Below are positions 15,897-22,102 of a stretch of DNA of 49,780 nt, piece by piece. Location of the stretch: the IMG/VR virus record IMGVR_UViG_3300048586_000634, positions 1 through 49,780 of that record, one strand, 5' to 3'. The translations under genes and the position numbers were made by a program. Each line of letters starts with the position of its first letter. The first letter of the stretch is position 1. The notes under the pieces were generated by a model. It was not told the DNA's origin. It saw only the letters and a list, made by a program, of their open reading frames with translations, and ran no database searches. This stretch comes from a virus.

Positions 15897-16280
15897 TTGA
15901 TCAATCGCGAATGGCTCAAGTCGCGTCATCGGATGCTTCCGGGGATTCGTGACGTGTCGGCGACGATCTACCGGGTGAATGCAGACGGTGGCGTTTCGGA
16001 TGGCAAGGCCGTTCCGTGTGTGCGGTTCAAGGATGCGTCCTATGTCGAGCATCGAAGCGAGATGGGGCCCCGGACGGTCTACCTCTATACGGTTCATCTC
16101 TACGAGTTGGAGCTAGGAGAATGGCGAGTTGAGGAGAACGATGTGCTGCATATCGTCTCGGAAACGCATCGGCTCGATCTCTGGGTGCGAGTCGATGCAG
16201 TGCTCAATAACTTGATGGGCACTCGGTTCGTATGCACGTGCACGCCGACGATCCAGCCTGAGGGGTTGGAGCAGCAATGA
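15897..16280 (+). CDS. Putative head closure (neck) protein
   Basis: 127 residues from a TTG with GGGAGG six bases upstream. The fold looks mostly beta (TVYLYTVHLYELELGEWRVEENDVL). It sits between the connector and the tail-completion protein, exactly where head-closure (stopper) proteins of the HK97 gp7/SPP1 gp16 type are encoded. No diagnostic motif is visible, so the call relies on order and size. It overlaps the next gene by four bases (ATGA). Confidence 0.55.
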   Translation: MINREWLKSRHRMLPGIRDVSATIYRVNADGGVSDGKAVPCVRFKDASYVEHRSEMGPRTVYLYTVHLYELELGEWRVEENDVLHIVSETHRLDLWVRVDAVLNNLMGTRFVCTCTPTIQPEGLEQQ

Positions 16281-16744
16281 AGGCGCTCGAGTTCGCGAAG
16301 AAGCTGCGAAAGCTGGCGAAATACGATTTCAGCAGGCAAGAAGAACCGCTCAAGCGGGCGGTCGAGTTGGTCAGGGAAAGCGTGGACGAAAACTTCGATC
16401 GGCAAGAGGACTCTAAGGGGGCGGCTTGGCCCGTTCACTCGGCTCTGACGGTCTTGCTTCATGGTCCGCATCCGTTGTTGATCCTGACCGGGAAGATGCG
16501 AACGGCGGCAACAGGTGGGGCTGGGTCCTATCAGAAGCGATTGCAGGCTCCCAAGAAAATGGCTTACCACATTGGTATCAACAGCAAAGCTGTCCCGTAT
16601 TTCGGTAAGCATCAGTTTGGAACAACAAAAATCCCGCGGCGCCAGTTCTTTTATCTTCATCGGAGCGATCGGGTCGCACTCGTTGCTGAGGTGAAGAGAA
16701 AGATTCGGGCGAAAGTCAGAAAGGACAACCGATGGCAAGCCTAG
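16277..16744 (+). CDS. Tail completion / virion morphogenesis protein
   Basis: 155 basic residues. HPLLILTGKMRTAAT (64-77) and the later PYFGKHQFGTTKIPRRQFFYL are hallmarks of the Mu gpG / P2 gpS-like virion morphogenesis family, whose members join head and tail. The start overlaps the stop of the preceding gene (ATGA) and its end overlaps the next gene by 13 bases, indicating a tightly packed operon. Confidence 0.8.
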   Translation: MKALEFAKKLRKLAKYDFSRQEEPLKRAVELVRESVDENFDRQEDSKGAAWPVHSALTVLLHGPHPLLILTGKMRTAATGGAGSYQKRLQAPKKMAYHIGINSKAVPYFGKHQFGTTKIPRRQFFYLHRSDRVALVAEVKRKIRAKVRKDNRWQA

Positions 16745-17463
16745 CATTCACAGACAACGAAGATGGGACTGGCGGGGTGTTCGTCGTCACGGGGTCTGCG
16801 GTTGGCGATAACCACACCGTCTATGTGAGTCGGTTCATGGGAAGCAACACGGATCGCTCTTTCGCACCGATTGGTAGCCGAGCAGGAAACGGAAGCGTTG
16901 CGTTTGCCGGGGTCGTTGGTTGCTATATCGCTCATCTTGGGACCGTCAACGGAACGACTGTCGCGTTCACGACGCCGAGTGTGTTCCGTATTACGAACGT
17001 GTCAGTTTCGCTCTATGAGCGGGTATTGGAAGCGGTTCGAGAGTTCGTGCTATCGCTGGGACTGCCAGGCGTACCGGCAGATCCATCGAGTCACCAGATC
17101 GCCAAGGTGGGTGCGAAGCTCAAAGACATGCTTCGAGGGTTAGATGAATGTGTTTTCTACATCCCGACGGCGGAAGAAATCAGCGGGGAGGATAATTCCT
17201 TCATCTCGGTGGAGTATCCGGTGAATGTGATCTTCTACCTCAAGGGGAGTAATTCGCTGAAGGGTAAGCTGAGCGAGCTGCTTATCGCCCGGGAGGATCT
17301 GTTCAAATCGATCGAGTCGGTTCCTCTGCCGGATGTTCCGGAGATCCATACGGTCAAAGCGAAGCCTGGTGCAGTGACCGATCACAACGCCTGGGGACAG
17401 GGAATGGATGTTTCGTTCATGACGTTCACTGCCGTTGGCGAGCAAAAAGACGGGATTTTGTAA
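16732..17463 (+). CDS. Putative tail terminator with N-terminal Ig-like domain
   Basis: 243 residues. The first 85 or so are a beta sandwich-like region (FTDNEDGTGGVFVVTGSAVGDNHTVYVSRF) of the kind often grafted onto virion proteins. Residues 93-243 contain RVLEAVREFVLSLGLPGVP and a long strand-rich end, matching the size and position of tail terminator proteins, which cap the tail tube and precede the tube gene. Here the tube gene is displaced 2.6 kb by cargo. The call is by order and size. Confidence 0.55.
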   Translation: MASLAFTDNEDGTGGVFVVTGSAVGDNHTVYVSRFMGSNTDRSFAPIGSRAGNGSVAFAGVVGCYIAHLGTVNGTTVAFTTPSVFRITNVSVSLYERVLEAVREFVLSLGLPGVPADPSSHQIAKVGAKLKDMLRGLDECVFYIPTAEEISGEDNSFISVEYPVNVIFYLKGSNSLKGKLSELLIAREDLFKSIESVPLPDVPEIHTVKAKPGAVTDHNAWGQGMDVSFMTFTAVGEQKDGIL

Positions 17464-17521
17464 CAAGGCGGGGGGCCGAACCGTTTGATAGCAAAGCATC
17501 GCGTTCGGGTGTTGGTCATTC

Positions 17522-17561
17522 TATAATCTTGGATTGGTGATGACACGTAGATTGATACGTG
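17522..17561 (+). promoter_or_regulatory. Candidate promoter and operator of the RLYP/DUF488 cassette
   Basis: TATAAT at 17522-17527 is a consensus -10 box; no good -35 is present at 17 bases. A perfect dyad, CACGTA-gattga-TACGTG, lies at 17544-17561, about +10 to +27 from the expected start of transcription. A dyad at that place would suit repressor binding. The cassette start codon is at 17607. Confidence 0.5.
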
Positions 17562-17606
17562 GTAGTAAAAGATTGCTGGTCCAAAGTTTGCTTGATAGGA
17601 GCGCCC

Positions 17607-18404
17607 ATGTCCAAGATCCCCGGAACAGAGACTTCGTTAGAACTGTTGGTCAATTGCAAGACTTACCCAGCCGTGAGCACGAAGTATGTCGAGACAGTTT
17701 GCACTGGTGGTGTTCAGCCTAGTGGAGAATTCGTTCGGCTTTATCCAATTCAGTTTCGATTCCTCGCCAAGGACGAGCAATACGACAGATGGGATGTAAT
17801 ACGGGTGAAAGCCTATCGAGACAGTAAAGACACGAGGCCAGAAAGTTGGCATTTAGCAGCGGGCAGCGAAATCCAAAAACTCCAACACATTGGCAGCGAG
17901 GCTGAGCGATGGGACTGGATGAAGCATACAGTCCATGAAAGCACAGATGACATGGAACGGAAAGGTCTAACCAACGGCTGTGTTGAGATTGAACCGATCG
18001 AGCTGTACTATGAGCCAGACAAAGTGGAGTGGACGGAAAAGCAAAAGGAACTAATCGCCCAGAAAAACTTCTTTTTGGAAGAAACCGCAATGAGGGCAGT
18101 CGAAGAACGAGTACCCTACCAGTTCCGGCTTAGGTTTCGTCAGAAGATCGGTTCTAAGGAACAAGACGGAAAAGTTTTGGCGTGGAGTTATTACGCAGGC
18201 TATCAAAGGAATCGTCGCGATGGATTATCCGAGAACGAAAGCTTAGAACGTGTCGCAAATCGCGTGAGAGGTAGTATTTTCAATCCAGAGAAGACAGTAT
18301 TCGCCATCTTTGGTACGCACAGTCGGTTCAAAACCTGGATGATTTCCTCCCTTTATCACCTACCCACGAAAATTATTCGAAAAGACAGTCGGAGCCTATT
18401 TTGA
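17607..18404 (+). CDS. RLYP-motif protein of unknown function, partner of DUF488
   Basis: 265 residues from an ATG with AGGAG upstream. The N-terminus has a conserved-looking pattern: LVNCKTYPAVSTKY, ETVCTGGV, then EFVRLYPIQFR (41-51), followed by QYDRWDVIRV and DTRPESW. I recall this pattern in uncharacterised bacterial proteins encoded beside DUF488, but I cannot name a family. The rest is charged with no membrane segment. The stop overlaps the TTG start of the DUF488 gene. The pair has its own TATAAT box and dyad and splits the tail operon, so it is cargo. Confidence 0.6.
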   Translation: MSKIPGTETSLELLVNCKTYPAVSTKYVETVCTGGVQPSGEFVRLYPIQFRFLAKDEQYDRWDVIRVKAYRDSKDTRPESWHLAAGSEIQKLQHIGSEAERWDWMKHTVHESTDDMERKGLTNGCVEIEPIELYYEPDKVEWTEKQKELIAQKNFFLEETAMRAVEERVPYQFRLRFRQKIGSKEQDGKVLAWSYYAGYQRNRRDGLSENESLERVANRVRGSIFNPEKTVFAIFGTHSRFKTWMISSLYHLPTKIIRKDSRSLF

Positions 18405-18862
18405 AAACCATTTTTTCACTTGGTTATGGGAGTCGAAATATCAATGCTTTTGTTGATCTTCTTCAAGAAAACAAGATCAATGTGCTCGTCGACACAAGAG
18501 AGCTTCCGATCAGCAGAAAGTCCGGATTTTCAAAAAAAAGCCTCACTACGAGACTCGAGGACGAAGGGATTGATTACGTTCACTTTAAGCAGCTAGGTTC
18601 ACCATCCTGGGCGCGTTCCGAACTGAAGCGAACTGGCGACTATGACACCTTCTTTTTGAATGTCAGAAATCATCTCGAATGTGCCGCTGAGGACGCGTTG
18701 TCCGCTGTATCTGAGTTGGTTGCTAGAAAAAAACGCCTATGCCTAATGTGTCTTTGCCCGGATGTTTCAAAATGCCATCGAAGTATCGTCCTTGATCTTC
18801 TCGATGAGAGATTTTCGATTAAGCATGCAGGTCTCAGGGACAACCAGCCGCGAGCTGCGTAA
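18401..18862 (+). CDS. DUF488 family protein
   Basis: 153 residues from a TTG overlapping the previous TGA (TTGA). DUF488 features are SLGYGSRNINAFVDLL, VLVDTRELPISRKSGF (D31, R33), GIDYVHFKQLGSP, and the C-terminal CLMCLCPDVSKCHR (C117, C125, H126, R127). The last motif is the family's conserved C...CHR. The family has no settled biochemical role. Tight coupling to the RLYP protein suggests the two form one functional unit. Confidence 0.85.
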   Translation: MKTIFSLGYGSRNINAFVDLLQENKINVLVDTRELPISRKSGFSKKSLTTRLEDEGIDYVHFKQLGSPSWARSELKRTGDYDTFFLNVRNHLECAAEDALSAVSELVARKKRLCLMCLCPDVSKCHRSIVLDLLDERFSIKHAGLRDNQPRAA

Positions 18863-18919
18863 CCTTTTTGGCAATAAACAGATACGTTGGTGGATATGGA
18901 AGACAAATCCACCCGAGGC

Positions 18920-19411
18920 TCAGCTATGAGCACGTGCAATGCGGGGAATGAATGCCCAATTAACAATGCTTCTGTGAATAGCAAGTATAACGCCAACGCT
19001 TTCTACACTGCCGTGCCTCAGATAGTGGGCCATCAAACGATGATTGCCGTCGATTACCGTCAGCCCACCCTGGTGCAGGTCAACGCCAACTAGAACCGGC
19101 TCTTTGTGAACTACGTTGCGTAGATCGATTTTGTTTTCGGCCAGTTGCGGCACTCGTTCCATAGCAGTAACCAGGGCACGCTCGTGCAGGTCGCTAAGTC
19201 GGCAAGATTCCTGATTTGTGCAGTGCCTGAAATCATTAAGAAGATAGATCCTTGAAATATCTTCAGGTTGCAGACGAGAATAATAGAAAAATATCTCCTC
19301 GGTGGGAGACACCGAGTCCATTCCGTAACTGCCGATCCTTATGTTCGCATTCGTGGAGTTCTCAAGCTGACGAATTTCCTCGATTGATATTGAATTGATT
19401 ATCGCGGGCAT
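18920..19411 (-). CDS. ParB-like nuclease-domain protein
   Basis: 163 residues from the ATG at 19411; an upstream extension to 19543 is low in complexity and probably not translated. The key segment is GGLTVIDGNHRLMAHYL (115-131), the ParB/sulfiredoxin-type VIDGNHRxxA motif of ParB-like nucleases and ATP-binding proteins. LVGVDL before it is the typical leading strand. A Cys pair (CTNQESC, 64-70) is present. It is the only leftward gene in this stretch and converges on DUF488. It may be part of the same cargo island. Confidence 0.6.
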   Translation of the reverse strand: MPAIINSISIEEIRQLENSTNANIRIGSYGMDSVSPTEEIFFYYSRLQPEDISRIYLLNDFRHCTNQESCRLSDLHERALVTAMERVPQLAENKIDLRNVVHKEPVLVGVDLHQGGLTVIDGNHRLMAHYLRHGSVESVGVILAIHRSIVNWAFIPRIARAHS

Positions 19412-19574
19412 GCTGGTGAACTCATTTTGATACTGCTGTGACTGTTGATTTCTATATCTATTGCTTATCCGTCGGCAATTGACCTTTTCTTCAGTTTTTC
19501 GCTGGAAATACAGACGATTTCGGGCTCTTACCTTGCTGTTCAATTTGGAGAATAACCTGAAAGAAGTCCCATAG

Positions 19575-19985
19575 ATGATTTTGACTTTTCCTCTTAAGCC
19601 CTTTGAGATTCGTACTCACAACGGTGTAATCACCATGAAGTCGATGAAGACCGGGGAGCATCGAACATTCCGGATACGGACGATGAAGCAAGATGCCAAG
19701 TTCCTGCCCGGGAAGCGGTTGGTAGAGCTGCTCCATGGTCCAGACAACGAGAGCGACTATCGCAGCTTCGGCATGATCGGAGACGATGGTCGTGTCTATC
19801 TTTGGAAGAAGCATCAGGGACAGACATTCTATGTCTGGGTGGCATCCGCATTGCAATCACCTGAACGATATCTTGATCGCGTGGAGTTCTCATTTGAAGG
19901 ACGTTGCCGTCGTTGCAATCGATTGCTCAGCGACCCGGATTCGGTGGCGAGCGGCATCGGCCCGACGTGTTCCGGGATTGAGTAG
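19575..19985 (+). CDS. DUF6011-like zinc-binding phage protein
   Basis: 136 residues. The C-terminal GRCRRCNRLLSDPDSVASGIGPTC (109-132; C111, C114, C132) matches the DUF6011 treble-clef-like motif seen in many phage and bacterial proteins. Before it come GEHRTFRIRTM and LLHGPDNESDYRSFG, which I associate with a recurring phage architecture. The start ATG at 19575 lacks a good site; an in-frame ATG at 19635 would still keep most of the protein. Function is unknown; single-strand nucleic-acid binding is possible. Confidence 0.75.
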   Translation: MILTFPLKPFEIRTHNGVITMKSMKTGEHRTFRIRTMKQDAKFLPGKRLVELLHGPDNESDYRSFGMIGDDGRVYLWKKHQGQTFYVWVASALQSPERYLDRVEFSFEGRCRRCNRLLSDPDSVASGIGPTCSGIE

Positions 19986-20074
19986 ATAGAAAGACAGGTG
20001 GCAAGCAGTTTGAAGCGTGCGGCGCGTTATCAGAATTTGATCCAAACATCCATGCGATCAAAGGGACCGAAACA

Positions 20075-21004
20075 ATGCCAGCAACCAACTGCACAGCCAA
20101 CACTTCCAGGCGTCACGCTTTCGCGTTTTCCAATAGCGGATCGACGGCATTGGTCAATCGGATCGCAGCCCTCAACTTTGGGTTGAAGGGGCAGACGACC
20201 GAGGCGAAGGATGAAGGCGTTTCCGGCTTGCTTCATTATCGGGCCGAGGATTTCGTAATCGACAAGACCCGTGTCAGCGGCTCGGTGTCGTTCAATGTCC
20301 GTCCAACAGACGCGCGGTGGTTCTTGCCGATCATCCTGGGGACTGCGTTCTCTGGGAATGTGATCAAGGCTGGGGCGGCTTGCCCGTTCTTCCGCGTAGG
20401 GCATGTCGATTACGTCGTTCAGCAAATGTACACCTACATCGATTGCATCGTGGCCAAGGCAACGTTCTCGTCTAGCGATGCGGCGGGTAGCTTGCTTCAA
20501 GTAGCGATGGACATCGAAGCGACTCAAGAGACCAAGGCGGCTTCAACCGGCTGGCCAACTGGCTTGAATCTCGCTACGTCGCAACCTTTGACGCATGCGT
20601 CGTCAACTCTCACGGTGAACGGGCAGCTTCGACGGATGAAGGATGCTCAGATCGTGATCGACAACATGGTCCTCGCCGACGAGTTCTACAACAGTCGGTA
20701 CCGCGGGGACTTCCCTTCGGACGGACAGATGATCCAGTTGATTCACACGACTCCGTTTGACGACACAAACGATGTCGCGCTCACCAATCTGACGGGGCCT
20801 GTCGCCGCAGAGGTTGTGTACTCGTCTCCAACGATGAGCATCACTTTCTCGTTCCCGGCGTTGAAGCTCATTCCAGCAGTACCCGAAGTGGGTGGTCGGA
20901 ACTCTCGAGTAACGAATCAATACACATGGGAGGCCGTCCTGGCTGCGGGAGCTGATCCAGCGGTTGATTCACCTTTGGTCATCACGTTGGATGACACCGT
21001 TTAA
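20075..21004 (+). CDS. Major tail tube protein
   Basis: 309 residues, beta-rich. DKTRVSGSVSFNVRPT and the later QIVIDNMVLADEFYNSRYRG, QLIHTTPFD, and SPTMSITFSFPALKLIPAVPEVGG fit the strand layout of siphovirus tail tube proteins. It precedes the chaperone pair and the tape measure, which is the invariant position of the tube gene. The ATG follows AGGGACCGAAACA. Confidence comes mainly from order. Confidence 0.75.
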   Translation: MPATNCTANTSRRHAFAFSNSGSTALVNRIAALNFGLKGQTTEAKDEGVSGLLHYRAEDFVIDKTRVSGSVSFNVRPTDARWFLPIILGTAFSGNVIKAGAACPFFRVGHVDYVVQQMYTYIDCIVAKATFSSSDAAGSLLQVAMDIEATQETKAASTGWPTGLNLATSQPLTHASSTLTVNGQLRRMKDAQIVIDNMVLADEFYNSRYRGDFPSDGQMIQLIHTTPFDDTNDVALTNLTGPVAAEVVYSSPTMSITFSFPALKLIPAVPEVGGRNSRVTNQYTWEAVLAAGADPAVDSPLVITLDDTV

Positions 21005-21031
21005 TTCCGTATCCAAAGCCGAGGTTTGAAA

Positions 21032-21238
21032 GTGAAAAAGTTAATTGAGTATAAGGGCGACGACAGAAAGCACTCCGACCTAAAAGAGGCGTTGGAGTTG
21101 GTGACGTCCCTGAACAATGCTCTGGCCTGCGGGAAGGTCGAGTTTTCCTTGTCGTATGAAAAGGATGAAGGGTCGTCGACTCTTATCCTTCAAACGATTG
21201 CAAAACCTTCCGATGACAAGCCAGCCGATTCCGAGTAG
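21032..21238 (+). CDS. Small acidic protein between tail tube and chaperone
   Basis: 68 residues from a GTG with GAGG seven bases upstream; an in-frame TTG six bases earlier is a poorer choice. The sequence (KLIEYKGDDRKHSDLKEALELV) is charged and helical at the start, strand-like at the end. It overlaps the next start by 26 bases. No family is recognised. It may be an additional tail assembly factor. Confidence 0.5.
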   Translation: MKKLIEYKGDDRKHSDLKEALELVTSLNNALACGKVEFSLSYEKDEGSSTLILQTIAKPSDDKPADSE

Positions 21239-21710
21239 CACGAACGGACCTCAGGAGCTTCTTGACTATCTTCCTGAGGACGACGGCTACACGATTCCAG
21301 TTTTCTATAAACCAGCACCTCGTATTCATCGCGAGGTGCGGTTTCGTTACAGGCCCATTGAAATTCTCGAACGGGCGATCCTTGTCGAGTTCAAAGAACG
21401 CAGGCCGGAAAAAGAAGTCGAAGAGATGTTCGCTGGCGTGATTGCAGGGCGGATCACCGAATGGTCGCTAGTGGAGAAGGTTGGCGATACGGAAGTTCCA
21501 ATGCCTATATCCAAAGCGAAGGTCTTGCGTCTAAAGCCGCCTTTGTTCCTGCGAATGATCAATACCGTCGTATGGGGCTTCGATGGTGGGGATGAGGATC
21601 CAAAGCTCACTGTTGATCAAACGGCAGAGGACCTCGATCGAATGGCACGTGCCGTGGCGGAAGGGCGGCCGATCAGCGATGTGATCGTCGGGGACCTCCG
21701 AAAAAACTAG
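21213..21710 (+). CDS. Tail assembly chaperone, zero-frame product (gpG-like)
   Basis: 165 residues ending at the TAG of 21708-21710. It lies between tail tube and tape measure, the place of lambda gpG. Residues include RYRPIEILERAILVEFKERRPEKEV and a C-terminal GRPISDVIVGDLRKN. The last codons CGA AAA AAC contain a canonical slippery heptamer, so a fraction of ribosomes should shift to the -1 frame and make a longer gpGT-type protein. No sequence motif is diagnostic for these fast-evolving chaperones; context and frameshift signal support the call. Confidence 0.82.
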   Translation: MTSQPIPSSTNGPQELLDYLPEDDGYTIPVFYKPAPRIHREVRFRYRPIEILERAILVEFKERRPEKEVEEMFAGVIAGRITEWSLVEKVGDTEVPMPISKAKVLRLKPPLFLRMINTVVWGFDGGDEDPKLTVDQTAEDLDRMARAVAEGRPISDVIVGDLRKN

Positions 21711-21752
21711 AGAAAGGGCTGTTGTTCGAACTCCTCTATCCGAGGACAGCCC
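21701..21752 (+). promoter_or_regulatory. Programmed -1 frameshift signal (A AAA AAC plus stem-loop)
   Basis: The heptamer A AAA AAC (21701-21707) lies in the correct register right before the zero-frame TAG. Eight bases downstream GGGCTGT (21716-21722) pairs perfectly with ACAGCCC (21746-21752), giving a seven-base-pair stimulatory stem. The -1 frame is open from 21707 to 22099. All three standard elements of -1 programmed frameshifting are therefore present. Confidence 0.9.
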
Positions 21753-22102
21753 AGATCGATTGCAATGCTTGCAAGAAGTACTCGTTCAATCTCAAGACCG
21801 GAAAGGTCAACGAGTACGAAGGAGAGGACGGAAAGATGCTTCCTGTACTTAGGCAGGGAGATCCTCCATGTGGCAGTTGCCCGAAGAAGAGCCCGGAAAA
21901 CGGTAGGCGGTTGCGGCTGCGACTGGAGAATAGGCTCATGCTGGATTTCTATCATCGCTTCAAGTCGTGCCCAACGATGCGTTCGCGTTTGTTGGACTGT
22001 CCTGTCACGCAGCGTAACATCCGCTTGATCGACAACGTGTTCGAGTTGGCTAAGGCGAAGCTCATGAGACGAGCTCAGAAGAAGGCGAGAAAGGTGCACT
22101 GA
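21707..22102 (+). CDS. Tail assembly chaperone, -1 frame extension (gpT-like)
   Basis: 131 codons read after the -1 shift, giving a fused product of about 296 residues. There is no ATG; the only independent start is a TTG at 21722 inside the stimulatory stem, so separate initiation is unlikely. The extension is unusual in having cysteine clusters (DCNACKKY, CGSCPKK, SCPTMRSRLLDC) that could bind zinc. The end is basic (KKARKVH). Its TGA overlaps the ATG of the tape measure gene (TGATG). Confidence 0.85.
   Translation, partial: LEKGLLFELLYPRTAQIDCNACKKYSFNLKTGKVNEYEGEDGKMLPVLRQGDPPCGSCPKKSPENGRRLRLRLENRLMLDFYHRFKSCPTMRSRLLDCPVTQRNIRLIDNVFELAKAKLMRRAQKKARKVH

Noticed and set aside
18889-18913. 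GGTGGAT / ATCCACC inverted repeat as a terminator for DUF488
   Set aside because: The loop is long and no T-run follows on either strand, so termination is not supported.
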